NCBI GenBank assembly: GCA_030180135.1
Contig: CM058236.1
Coordinates: forward strand, 11,429,357 to 11,493,356
DNA: 64,000 nucleotides
Direction: 5' to 3'
Source of the DNA: Orychophragmus violaceus
Taxonomy: Eukaryota; Streptophyta; Magnoliopsida; Brassicales; Brassicaceae
Translations under genes and position numbers: made by a program
Notes under the pieces: generated by a model
Told to the model about the DNA's origin: nothing
The model's input: the letters and a program-made list of their open reading frames with translations, nothing else
The model's database searches: none
Part shown: positions 43,348 to 54,700 of the stretch, one piece after another
Position numbering within the stretch: position 1 is the first letter of the stretch
Layout of the letters: each line of letters opens with the position of its first letter

Positions 43348-44678
43348 TCAATACTATTAAAAAATTGGAGTTTGTCCATGGTACATAAATGTTGTTCCTG
43401 AAATTTGCCCTTAATATTATTAGGATTTGTAACCTTCATTAAGGGTAATTAGGGAATATAACATTATCTCTACAATCCATGTTTCCAAACAAGACAATTA
43501 TCAAACATGTAACCAAACAACCAAAATCTAATAGGTCCCACTTTCCTAATTAATTAAAATCAAAACAAATTAATTGATAAATATAATGAATAATTTATAC
43601 ATCAACTATTATATATAAATTAAGATTCTCTAATTTATGATCTTAATTTATGATTTAATTCAAAATATATTTATAATATATTTTAATATCTTTTTTATTT
43701 TGTTTCAAAATATATATATATATATACACATATTACGATTGATGTTTTTACGATTGTACTTTTTAGCAGGTTTTTCCATCAAACTGAAAAATATTTAATT
43801 AATTAAACGGGTTGAAAAATTAATTAACCAATCTCGATTATAAATTTTCTATAAAAAAATTCGCATATAGTAAATAATTTCAGCTGATATATTTTAAAAT
43901 TAATAAAATATTAAAATGATTTCATACTTATATTATTCAAATATTTGAAATATATTTTAATATCTTTTTATTTTGTTTCAAATATATATATATACACATA
44001 TTACGATTGATGTTTTTACGATTGTACTTTTTAGCAGGTTTTTCCATCAAACTGACAAATATTTAATTAATTAAACGGGTTGAAAATTTAATTAGCCAAT
44101 CTCAATTATAAATTTTTTTAAAAAAATTCGCATATAGTAAATAATTTCAGCTGATATATTTTAAAATTAATAAAATAATAAAATGATTTCATACTTATAT
44201 TATTCAAATATTTGAAGCGTCAAATTATGCTTTATGTTTGAATGAAGTTTTTAACGGATAGTTCCATCAAATTTGCAAATTATATATACGACTACAACAT
44301 GTATTTTATAAAATAATATTTTAGATAAATAAAATAACAATTAAACATATACCACATAACTTTTACAATAGTTGTTTTCACATATATATATATATATTTT
44401 TCCAAACTATGATCTTACGATACAACGCAGATTAAAATATATAATGCGAAATCGTTATTTTAATCTCTTAATCCTTACGATATATCTCCTCCAAATAACA
44501 CATAATTCATTTAAAAAAATAACTAAATTGCTAACTCACTGTTTATAATGTTGGTTAAACAATTATAATGAAAATTAGATTACATAATTAAAAATCAAAA
44601 CTACTATTAACAAAATGAATAAAAAGTAAAATTTGTAAAGAAAATTAAACCCGCACTTAAGTGCGGGTCAAAATCTAG
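43348..44678 (+). mobile_element. non-autonomous Helitron, 1.33 kb
   Basis: It begins TCAATACTATTAAAAAATTG after an A at 43347 and ends AATCTAG before a T at 44679. The 3' end has a hairpin, CCCGCACTTAAGTGCGGG (44650-44667), nine bases before the CTAG terminus. The 5' end shares GTCCATGGTAC and CATTAAGGGTAA with the larger Helitron at 49280. No ORF was seen. Confidence 0.9.
43676..44218. repeat. ~270-bp tandem duplication inside the Helitron
   Basis: Two copies (43676-43949 and 43950-44218) share ACATATTACGATTGATG, TTTTTCCATCAAACTGA and CAGCTGATATATTTT in the same order, with small indels in A/T runs. Confidence 0.88.
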
Positions 44679-44684
44679 TGACAC

Positions 44685-44915
44685 TCTTATAAGAGAAGAC
44701 ATGAGAAATGATCTATAAGGGGGAAGTATAGCCTAAAAAATGTAAAAATCAAAGAATCAAATAATTATATACTATATACATTTCTCTCATGTCTTCTCTT
44801 TTTAATATTTTTATTAGAAACCATCAAATTTTTATTAATAAAAATAAAATTCATAATAAAATGAAAAGAAAATTGTTTTGGTTAATCCCGCGGCGTAGCG
44901 CGGATATTTTCTTAG
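44685..44915 (+). mobile_element. possible Helitron remnant
   Basis: A 3'-end-like hairpin, CCGCG-GCGTAG-CGCGG, lies at 44889-44904, followed by TTTTCTTAGT where CTAG would be expected. The left edge may be TCTTATAAGAGAAGACATG at 44685. That segment recurs inverted at about 44780-44803, giving a foldback. The terminus departs from the CTRR rule, so this is tentative. Confidence 0.5.
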
Positions 44916-45075
44916 TATAACTAAAACATTAATTATACAAATTGACTTAAATCAACCAAAGAATACAAAATTGATTTTGCTAAAAAATAAGTTATTGGAC
45001 AGTTGGTCACCAATAAATCTAGATCCCAAACCTGAACCCAGCCCCATCCGGCATGATCCTCTCCAGTATACTATA
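44916..45075. other. no gene recognised
   Basis: A/T-rich spacer between Helitron ends. Confidence 0.4.
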
Positions 45076-45110
45076 CTAGATTTATTTTACCGCGCGTTGC
45101 GCAGATTTTA
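45076..45110 (-). mobile_element. 3' end of a minus-strand Helitron
   Basis: The minus strand ends CGCAACGCGCGGTAAAATAA and then ATCTAG, with a T beyond. This fits a Helitron hairpin plus CTAG terminus. The matching 5' end, which should lie to the right, was not located. Confidence 0.6.
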
Positions 45111-46210
45111 AGTTTAATAACAATTGGTTAATATAAATATTATTATGTAAAATTTAAAATATAAGTTTATATAAAGTTAATAATAACGTTAATGTATCAA
45201 GTATTAGATACTATCAACAATATTTTTGTTTTCTGTCTTTAATCAGTTGCATGTTTCATTTGTTTACTAATTTGAACGTAAAAATCTTAGTGAACTTTTC
45301 TCAAATATATAATTTTCTTCTTATTTTAATATTTATAATTTACTAATTTAATCTTAAAATTTTAGATATTTTTATAACAAATTAGAAATTTCTAAAGCGG
45401 TCTAGCTAGTGGTATAGAATCCATACGTTTTGAATTATTTTTATATAATAAATAATAATATATAAACAGTGTGTGTAAAATTATATATAAAATTCGTCAA
45501 ATGAATGATATATAATAATTTTACTTTTTCTATACATGAATGTATGTTTGTATTTCTAACATATATAAAAACACCTCTTAAAAAATATTAGTTTGTATTT
45601 TTAGATATTTATTGTTTCTTATATATCAGAAATCTTATATAATTGTGTAATCATTTTTTATTAAATATATTTCTAATTATATTATTTATTTAAATTTAAT
45701 ATTATCAAATATTTATTTGAAATATATTGTTTTATAATTTTATGTTGTTTATTTTGTTTTAATAGCTTATATGAAGAATCATTTTAATAGATGATAATAA
45801 TATACAAATTATAAATTAATTGAGTCATTAATATTAACATTAATAGACTTTTCCATTTTTGACACTTCAAAAAATTTCCAAGCTTCATAATTTTTCTAAG
45901 TCAAACAATTTGGATTTTTTTTCTTTCTCATTCCAAAAAACTTTGATTTTCACAAGTGAATAAACTACCTCATATTGTTAGTGTTTCTCGGTGACTTATA
46001 ATTTGTAAATCTTCTTTTGAGGAAGTACGGTAATCAAAATAGAAAATCTTTTAGTTTCCTTCCATTTCAAAGGAAATTTCATAGTTTTCCTTTTTTAAAA
46101 GGACATTTCTTTATTTCTATTTCTAAAAAGGAAATATTAAAATTCCTTTTGGTACAAGGTTTTAGGGCTATAAATATAGAGTTTTTTTTTACTTATACAT
46201 GCACCTTCTT
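45111..46210. other. A/T-rich sequence, no gene recognised
   Basis: This may be the body of the minus-strand Helitron ending at 45076. A TATA-like CTATAAATATAG lies at 46169-46180, just upstream of the retroposon at 46226. Confidence 0.4.
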
Positions 46211-46225
46211 AAACATTAATCACAA

Positions 46226-47590
46226 AACCCTAGCTATGGAAACCTCCGAGGCGTGAAACCCGAGGAGATCTAGCTGCCGCCGCGAATGGCTTTTCCTGGA
46301 CATTCTCAGCCGTGCATCTCCTCCTCCTAGACCCACCTTCTGTTTTCCCTCAACCATGGTGACGCCGTCAGCTTCTCCTGAGCCTCCTGCCGTCGCTCCT
46401 CCACCGTTGAAACCTCCAGACCCGACCATCCCTGATTCCCTGTTTCCTGTACCGCCAATCCCTCCGGAACCTCCTCCGCCTGTCCCTCACCTCTCTGTCG
46501 CTTCCCTCGTGTGGGTTAGATTCGTCTCGAAGTCTCCAGATCTGGTCTTGCCTGGCCGTGTCCCGCGGTTGTTGTGTAAGCTGACGTCGTTCCCTCCGAA
46601 ACCACCGGACCCTCCTGACCCGCCGGATTCTCGTGTCCCACCGCCTCTGCTCCGATTCTCGTCTTCCATGCCCGTTAAAGCAGTCCCTCCCCTTTGGCCA
46701 CCCTTGACCGAAGAGTGGTGGTTTCTGTCTCTGAATCCTTTTCCGGCGAGCTCTTATGAGTCTCTCCCTGCCACTTCCTCCGTTATGAGTCCAGTCTCCA
46801 ACGGACTCAAACCCCTTCAGACAACTTTCTGCAAATCCCCCACATTATCCTTTTTCATCCATTACCGCTTGCGTTATGTGCCCTCTGCTGGATTTCCGTC
46901 AGGTTTGGTCCTTACTATTACCTGGAATGTCTCGGTTTTGGCTAGTGTTTGCCTTGGTTTAGGATTCAATTCCCTTTATCTCAAGGTTATATCACTGCAA
47001 TTACCTCTTTATGAGGCTCTTGGGCTTGTTCTTAGCCCCCTTTTACCTCAGTATGAGGATCTTACTGCGTTCTGCAGTTCCCGTTCGAAGTTAGCTTTGG
47101 CTGTGAATATATTGAGGTTGATTTCTATCCTTTTGTGGCTGTTTGAAGGTTTAGTATATGATATCTCAATCTTTCCAGTTCGGGTGTTATTGGACTTTGG
47201 TTGTCCACCCTTCTCTTTTATGGAGATTGGTTACCTCCTGGTGCCACATGTTATATGTGGTTTTGATGTAGGGAGTGGTGTGATTAAGCTTACAGAGACT
47301 TCGGTTTCTGCCCCTTTCAAAGGCTCAGCAAAATGGTGCCTAATCATTTTTGCCGTTGTAGCCGATCTAGCGATTGTTAATTGTGCACTTGTTGCTGTTT
47401 CAATTGCGGAATTTAAGACACTTAATGTGATCTCTAACTTCTTTACATCTCTAGTTATTTGAGTGATATGTTTTTCTCAATCTATCCCTTGTATTTTCTT
47501 TATTTAGCTTTCAAATTGGCCGGTTTTGGCTCTCTGTCATGTATTCTGAACAAGTAACTTGATCTAAGAAGTAAGATTTGACCAAAAAAA
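46226..47590 (+). mobile_element. non-LTR retroposon with a single ORF, complete insertion
   Basis: The 1365-bp insert is flanked by a perfect 15-bp duplication AAACATTAATCACAA (46211-46225 and 47591-47605). It ends TTTGACC and an A-run, the usual tail of plant LINE-mobilised sequences. It has no reverse transcriptase or endonuclease, so it must be moved by LINE enzymes in trans. Its 5' end is followed by a Pro-rich ORF reminiscent of LINE ORF1 starts. Either it is a deletion derivative of a LINE or a distinct non-autonomous family. Confidence 0.85.
46356..47462 (+). CDS. retroposon ORF, Pro-rich then hydrophobic, function unknown
   Basis: This is an uninterrupted 368-codon ORF starting MVTPSASPEPPAVAPPPLKP. 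Residues 1-115 are Pro-rich (PPEPPPPVPHL and PPKPPDPPDPPD). From about residue 130 the chain is rich in Leu, Val and Phe, with several stretches that could span a membrane, including one near the C terminus (LIIFAVVADLAIVNCALVAV). No zinc knuckle, endonuclease or RT motif is present. The Pro-rich start resembles ORF1 of some Arabidopsis LINEs, but the remainder was not recognised. The hydrophobic part could be chance translation of pyrimidine-rich sequence. The ATG is the first after the presumed transcript start. Confidence 0.5.
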   Translation: MVTPSASPEPPAVAPPPLKPPDPTIPDSLFPVPPIPPEPPPPVPHLSVASLVWVRFVSKSPDLVLPGRVPRLLCKLTSFPPKPPDPPDPPDSRVPPPLLRFSSSMPVKAVPPLWPPLTEEWWFLSLNPFPASSYESLPATSSVMSPVSNGLKPLQTTFCKSPTLSFFIHYRLRYVPSAGFPSGLVLTITWNVSVLASVCLGLGFNSLYLKVISLQLPLYEALGLVLSPLLPQYEDLTAFCSSRSKLALAVNILRLISILLWLFEGLVYDISIFPVRVLLDFGCPPFSFMEIGYLLVPHVICGFDVGSGVIKLTETSVSAPFKGSAKWCLIIFAVVADLAIVNCALVAVSIAEFKTLNVISNFFTSLVI

Positions 47591-47605
47591 AAACATTAAT
47601 CACAA

Positions 47606-49279
47606 TATAAGATACGTATGTGTTTTAAGACACTTTCAGGTAGTGAAAATTCAATATTCCTCCTTATTCTTAACTAAACCAATTAACCATCTCTTTTTCA
47701 ATTAAACCAACTACCTTATTCTTCACTAAACCAATATATATATTCCGCTCATGAATCACACGATGGAATTGAGTTTATGGTGATTTCTCTTTTGTGGCCC
47801 CATTTGGGCAAGTTTTTCTCTCCCACGACTCTGTTTTTGTTTGATTGTCTCTGATAGCCTCAAATTGACTCTCAAAGCTCTCGTTTTTATCGCGGGTCTC
47901 TGTCAAAATCTTCGTCTTTGGATCATAATTAGGTCTGTCCAATTTTGCAGATGAAACCTGTCGGAATTTGTGTGTGATCTGCTCATAAAAAAACATTTTT
48001 TTTTTGCATCGTCGAGCTCGTAAATGGCATCAGTTGCTGAGAGCTCTTTTCCTCTTCTATGTCAAATCAAGAGTCAGTGTCACGTCACTTCTTCTACGCT
48101 GAGGAATAACAGTGTTGTTTATGTATACACTTTAAATCATGTACACTCTAAATCATATACACTCTAAATCATGTCCACACATCTACAGACATTTTTTAAA
48201 CTGTAAATTGATTGTAAACCGATTGTAAACTGATAGGTGCACTTAATTTTTTTTTTTCACTAACACCTTCCACAAACAATGTTGTGGATAAGTTTATGTG
48301 TATGTGTATTTTTTGTATCTACCATCATCCCACAAAACAATGTCGTGGATATGTATTTGCCAATTTTTTTTTTTTTTTTAAAATAGGAATTTTCGTGGAC
48401 AATCGTCTTGAGTAACATCATAGTTTTATGTCAATGTCAACCAAACGATATCATATATTGCTAAAATTGTAGATATTGTTTGGTGGACATAAGGTTTTCC
48501 TTTAGTCTATTTGGATATTTCTTGTTTTCATCATTTAAATTGCCAGTTTTTAAAGAAAATACAAAATTTCGTGGACAACCATCTGAATAACTTCATAGTT
48601 TGAAGTGTACACTAAATCATTTCCGTGGATATCCACTAAGACAAGCATCCATTAACTCATATCCATGCCAATAACATCCACAAACCATTAATTCATAAAA
48701 TAGTATCCACGTTGATTGTAAAATAATATTCATGTATGCATAGTCTATGCTCATTTAATATACATTCACTCTATATATGTTTATTTCTCATCATCCATGT
48801 CGACATATTTATATGTACATTTGTTCGTGGACACTATTTTATTGTACCATTCATACTAACGTTTTAACGTACATAAGATTTGACCTATAATTATCTAAAA
48901 TATATCAAAAAGGATATCATAATATAAAGAAAAAATATAATTTATAGTACCAAACAAATAAATTTGCGTTTTTGAAAAAACCTATAAACTTAAAGAGAAA
49001 TCAAAGAGGTAAGAAGAAAAAAAAACTAAAACTAAATTTGAAAAAAAAACGTGAGAGGAAGAGAGATAGAAATGACATTACACTTTTGCTTTTAGTTAAC
49101 ATAAACACTTATAATGCTAACCAAAACACACACATTTAAAGAACAACTTGGGTATTATTGGGTTCTAAAATGTGTACAATAGCACAAATACCTCATTTTG
49201 TAATATTTATAAAGGAAAGTGCCCTATAGTATAAACACCTCATAAATATAGTGAGGGTTAAAGATATGTAAATTATTCA
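47606..49279. other. A/T-rich sequence with short repeats, no gene recognised
   Basis: It contains repeated CACTCTAAATCAT motifs (48137-48180) and two copies of an ACAA-AATGT-GTGGATA block (about 48270-48345). A poorly defined foldback region may be an old DNA transposon. No ORF is supportable. Confidence 0.4.
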
Positions 49280-49529
49280 TCTATAATATAACAACAGGAA
49301 ACCGTCCTTGGTACAAAAAGGTTGTATTTTCGAAAATTGCCCTTTGAGTCGTTAGGAGTGTATTTTTTCATTAAGGGTAAAACCTGGAATTTTTGGATAT
49401 TTTGTCACGCGAGCGCGCGGATCCGGGCCGGGTTTTTTTTTCGCGGATCCTTCTTTCTAATCGTGTCCGTCTATTCACGTGTGTTCTAATCCGACCGTCC
49501 GTTGAATGTTGCTCATTTTAAATTTTGGC

Positions 49530-49583
49530 ACGCGGATCCTAATCGGGTTTAGTGCGGATCCTAATTGGATATAGTGCGGATCC
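49530..49583 (+). repeat. subterminal GCGGATCCTAAT repeat, left part
   Basis: Tandem ~22-bp units of the form GCGGATCCTAATYGGATATA lie here, continuing at 57271-57320 after the copia element. The element interrupts one unit at GATCC, which is duplicated. Confidence 0.85.
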
Positions 49584-50250
49584 TGTTGGAATATTGTTGG
49601 AATTGTGTCCAGTAATCTCGGTACTGTCTCTAGAAAGTAAGAGTATGTCAATGATCAGACATAAGTCATATAATACTGGGGGTCATGATGGCTTGCTAGA
49701 GTCCGCTCATGATCTATAAGTCTTGGACTTATTGCCTCTATTATATGATCCCATATGGGTCACACGCCTAAGCTAACAGGAAAATGTGTAGGAATGGCTT
49801 AGCAGAAGTACGGTAAAAGTGCCAGGCATTTACTGTACTTAGAGAGAATAAAAGGGTTTAGCCACTGTGTGTCGATCGATGCACATGATGTGTCGATCGA
49901 CACAGTGCGCGAACGGCCAAATGGCCCAAGAGGAACCGGACGAGTTTTATAAATAAAACTCGAGTCTGTTTTCCTCTTTAACCCTAAGCCCCAGCGCCGA
50001 AATCTCTCTCTCCCTGCGCCTCCCATCAGCTCGGTCTAGCAGCCGTTTTCTGTGATCGCGTGTGTGAGCCTTTGGAGGATTCATCTCTCGGTGTTTCTTT
50101 GATCTCTGACCTGTTCTATCTCCTTCCGCTGCAATTAACAGGTAAAAGGTGAGATCTACTTATGTTTCTATTCGAGAAGAACCTAGATCCGCATGTTTAG
50201 GATAATCTGAATCAGAGAATTGAATCAGGATTCATCTAAACATTCCTTCA
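49584..50250 (+). repeat. 5' LTR (667 bp, with 11-base terminal extension)
   Basis: It starts TGTTGGAATAT and then TGTTGGAATTG; the second start matches the 3' LTR. It ends CATTCCTTCA, one base before the primer site. At 49863-49908 is an imperfect inverted repeat, CACTGTGTGTCGATCG...CGATCGACACAGTG. Confidence 0.93.
49941..49962 (+). promoter_or_regulatory. LTR TATA box in a palindrome
   Basis: CGAGTTTTAT-AAAT-AAAACTCG is a near-perfect palindrome containing TATAAATAAA, a plausible LTR promoter. The identical copy in the 3' LTR is at 56961-56982. Confidence 0.6.
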
Positions 50251-50251
50251 G

Positions 50252-50263
50252 TGGTATCAGAGC
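50252..50263 (+). promoter_or_regulatory. primer binding site (initiator tRNA-Met)
   Basis: TGGTATCAGAGC, one base after the LTR end. Confidence 0.95.
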
Positions 50264-51786
50264 TATTGGTTCTGGTTTTTCTTGTTTAGATTCAAGTTTA
50301 GGATTGTTTTCTTGTTTAAGAAGTGTTTTGAATCAACTACTGATAAGAGAAATCACTTAAGCAACAAGGAATTGAAACCTAAACACACTTGAAATCGCAA
50401 ATCCAAGCTATATTGATTTGGAATGCGATTTTCATAAAGTAGTATCGGCTGTGATCGCATGGATCGATCGATACGATCGCATGGATCGGTCGATACAACC
50501 GCGAGAGATCGACTGCAATCGCATGGATCGATCGAACGATCGCATGGATTTCGCATATCTCGGCCAAGCCTGCTCAACGCGTGAACGCATCGACCGATGC
50601 GGTTGATGAATCGATCGATGCGGTTGGTTCATCGATCGATACGGTTGGGTTTAAGACTCGGTTTAGAATTTTGATTAAAATTATTCGTCCTGGTTTAATA
50701 AACAGATTTAATAATTTTATTAAGTCTGGTTAAACCGGGATAAGAAATCCAAAGTCGAAAAATTGGATTTTGTGCCTAAACCAGGATTTTCTAATTTGAT
50801 TTGGTTGGACCAAATAAATTGAGAAAATCCGGTTTAGTAAATAACCGGTTGACAATTGTGGTCATCGTAGTAATTAAAATTTGGTTAGACCAATTTTAAT
50901 GAACCAGACCGGTTATGTCATTTAATTGGACAATTGGGTCATGTCTTGGACATGGACCAATTCTTGGGCCTCGGGCCAAGAAGTTAAAACAATTGGGCCA
51001 ATTATTTGAGTCTTTCTTCAGATTAATTTAAAATTTATTTTATAAAATTATAAAGTCGATTTTAAATTAAAGTTTCCGAAATTTTGAAATTAGAAAGTTT
51101 CTTAAAATAGAAGTTTCTAGATTTGCGGGTTTTGGATTTTAAAGAAATTTCTAAAGTTAGAAAGTTTCCGTTTTTAGAAAGTTTCCAATTTTAGAAAGTT
51201 TCCAAAAATAGTAGGTTTCCAAAAATGGAAAGTTTCCCGAAATAGTAATCTTCTATTTTGGGAATGAAATTTTAATAAACCTACGAACCTCAAATAATAT
51301 CAAGCGTTGGATGTCTTGTCCAGGCTATGTCAGCTGTCGAAGCCCATTCAATTGTATTCATGGCCTTACAGTGTGAGGGTGTCTACTTTTGCGTGGATAA
51401 GACGGTTTGTGATTCATAAATGTCATTGGGAGTCCCAGACATTAATGATTACATGACTGTATAGTCTGGTTTTCTTGACTAGGCCATCGGGAGTCCCGGG
51501 CCTTGAGACATCAGAGTGAATTGGGCCTCGGGCCCAGATTCACAACCAAGAGTTATATCACGGATATAATTAGCCGACATAGGGCTTACCGATATAAGCT
51601 AAAGTTTGGTGACGGCCAGTGGCCCACTTTAATCTTAGTTATATGTGGATCTTGGAATCATTATATTCTATTGAGGGTAACTTATGTTATTGAATATAAT
51701 GCGTGATTAATCATATTAAATATAATATGAGATTAATCATATTGAACATAATAACTAATAACCTTTTTATCTTATATATTTCAGCT
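50264..51786 (+). other. copia leader with CGATCG-rich tract
   Basis: A 1.5-kb untranslated leader. From 50445 to 50645 it is dense in GATCG and CGATCGAT palindromes; beyond 50690 it matches the leader of the minus-strand relative. The ORF at 51503-51706 is conserved in both elements (2853-3056) but has no known domain. Confidence 0.75.
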
Positions 51787-54700
51787 ATGACTACTACAAG
51801 CACACAAAACACATTCTCAATCCGGTCTGTTCTCGAGAAGGAGAAGCTGACTGGAACGAACTTCCTGACGTGGTCAAGGAACTTGAGGCTGGTCCTCAAG
51901 CAGGAGAAGAAGGATTATGTCCTTCGTGATCCTCTCCCCGAGAGGCCTGCTAACAATGCCGCCAGGACTCTGCATAATGCTTGGGAAAAGCATTCGTCAG
52001 ATGAAAATGATGTGTATTGCCTTATGTTGGCGACAATGACTGGTGAGCTGCAAATGCAGTTCGAGAGTGTGTTATCACCAATTGAGATAATGGCAAGCCT
52101 GAAATCGCTATTTCAGGAGCAGGCTAGGACTGAGAGGTTTCAAACAGTTAAGAACCTCTTGGACTGCAAGTTGGCTGCGAATGCGGCAGTGAGTCCTCAT
52201 GTCTTGAAGATGATGGGTTATCTCGATCATCTTCAGAAACTCGACTGCCCAATCAGCCAGGAACTTGCCTGCGACATCATTCTGCAGTCATTACCTGCAA
52301 GCTATGATCAGTTCATTCTGAACTTTAACATGCATGGCTTGAGTAAGACATTGCCTGAGCTTCACGGAATGCTCAAGACTGCAGAGCCCAACTTGAGGAA
52401 AACCGCCAAGGACCCCAATGTGCTTATGGTGCAAAAGGGCAAGGGGTTTAAGAAATCCTCTGCTAAGGATAAGGGAAAAGCCAAGGCTGTCCAAGTCGTG
52501 TACAAGGACACGCCAAAGCCCAAGCCCAAGTCCAATGCTGGGCCAACTGACATATGCAGGTTCTGTAAAGAACCAGGGCATTGGAGGAGAGAATGTAAGA
52601 AATTCCAAGAAGGTCTAAAGGAATTGAAGAAGAAGACTCTCGAGACTTCTTCGACAGGTATTTTTGTTATAGAAGTTAATACAACTACTTCTGATAATAC
52701 CTCATGGGTTATGGATACTGGTTGTGGGGCTCATATTTGTACTAATATGCGGGCACTCAGCAACAGTAGAAGGCTGAAGCAAGGACAAGTGGAGCTACGA
52801 GTTGGGAATGGAGCGAAAGTTCCAGCACTAGCTGTAGGCACATACTTGTTGTCTTTACCTTCGGGATTGATTTTAGAACTCAATAATTGTTATTTTGTAC
52901 CTGCTATAAGCAGGAATATTATTTCAATTTCTTTGTTGGATTTGGAAGGTTATGATTTTTCAGTTAAGAATAAATTATGTTCCTTCAATCGCAACAATTT
53001 GTTCTATGGTTCTGCCCCTCTTATGAATGGGCTTTACATACTCGATCAATCCGCGCCAATTTATAACATTAATACCAAACGGTTCAAACCTAATGAGGAG
53101 AACCGAACGTTTCTATGGCATTGTCGTTTAGGGCACATCAGCGAGAAACGCATCAAGAGGCTCCATTCGAATGGACTTCTTGGCTCATTTGACTTTGAGT
53201 CATGTGAGAAATGCGAATCCTGCATAATGGGCAAAATAACGCGGGCCCCCTTTAATAAACCTAACGAGAGGGCCAGTGACTTATTGGGCCTGATACACAC
53301 TGACGTGTGTGGCCCAATGTCCACAAATGCAAGAGGAAACTATCAGTACTTCATTACCTTCACTGATGATTTCAGTAGGTATGGATATGTTTATTTAATG
53401 AAACATAAGTCTGAATCTTTTGAGAAGTTCAGAGAATTCCAAAATGAAGTACAGAACCAACTTGGTAAAAGCATTAAGGCTCTTCGGTCCGACCGAGGAG
53501 GAGAATACTTAAGCCAAGAATTCAGTGATCATCTAAGAGAGTGTGGGATCGTATCCCAACTCACTCCTCCCGGAACACCTCAATGGAATGGTGTGTCTGA
53601 GAGGAGAAATCGGACCTTATTGGATATGGTTCGATCTATGATGAGTCACACAGACCTTCCAATATCCCTTTGGGGATATGCTCTGCTAACAGCAGTGTTC
53701 ACTCTAAATAGAGCGCCATCGAAAGCAGTAGCAAAAACACCATATGAATTATGGACTGGAGAAGCTCCAGTGCTGTCTTATCTCAGAATTTGGGGTTGTG
53801 AAGCCTATGTCAAGAGATTGATCTCAGACAAGCTTACACCAAAATCTGACAAATGCTACTTCATTGGTTATCCACGGGAAACCAAGGCTTATTACTTCTA
53901 TCTACGTTCCGAGAACAAGATCCTTGTTGCCCGGGATTGTAACTTTCTTGAGAGGGAGTTTCTCTCTAAGAAAGACAGTGGGAGTAAGGTACTGCTTGAA
54001 GAAATTCAAGATGAACAGGATACTGCTCAACCTAATGAGGAAGAGCAGCAGGAGGACCTACAAGAAATTGTAGAGCCTGAACCTGTAGTACCTGAAGTTC
54101 GAAGATCCGGGAGGATCCGTCACGAACCCGAGAGATATCAAGGATTCCTCGTGACTGACTGTCATGATCTTCTAATCATTGATGGTGATGAACCATCGAA
54201 CTTCAATCAAGCCATGATGGGCCCAGATTCCTCTAAGTGGCGCAAGGCCACTGATTCCGAAATGGACTCCATGTCGGTCAACCAAGTGTTTTCGTTGGTT
54301 GACTTACCCGCTGGTGTAAAAGCCATCGAGTGCAAATGGATCTTCAAGAAGAAGATTGACGTGGATGGAAATGTCCAGATTTATAAAGCCAGGTTGGTGG
54401 CAAAAGGTTTCAGACAAGTTCACGGTGTGGATTACGATGAAACCTATTCACCAGTGGCTATGATGAAATCTATTCGGATTCTACTAGCAACTGCAGCTTT
54501 TCATGATTATGAAATTTGGCAGATGGACGTGAAAACCGCCTTCCTGAATGGTATTCTGGAAGAGGATGTGTATATGACACAACCTGACGGTTACATAGAT
54601 CCAAAGAATGCTGGGAAAGTATGCAAGCTTCATAAATCCATTTATGGATTGAAGCAAGCATCGAGGAGCTGGAATCTTCGTTTTGATGAAGCAATCAAGC

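Noticed and set aside
46220..46669. Gly/Arg-rich minus-strand ORFs
   Set aside because: Antisense shadows of the Pro-rich start of the retroposon ORF.
49799..50026. 75-codon ORF present identically in both LTRs
   Set aside because: The repetition is due to LTR identity; the ORF has no domain and runs against the element's transcription.
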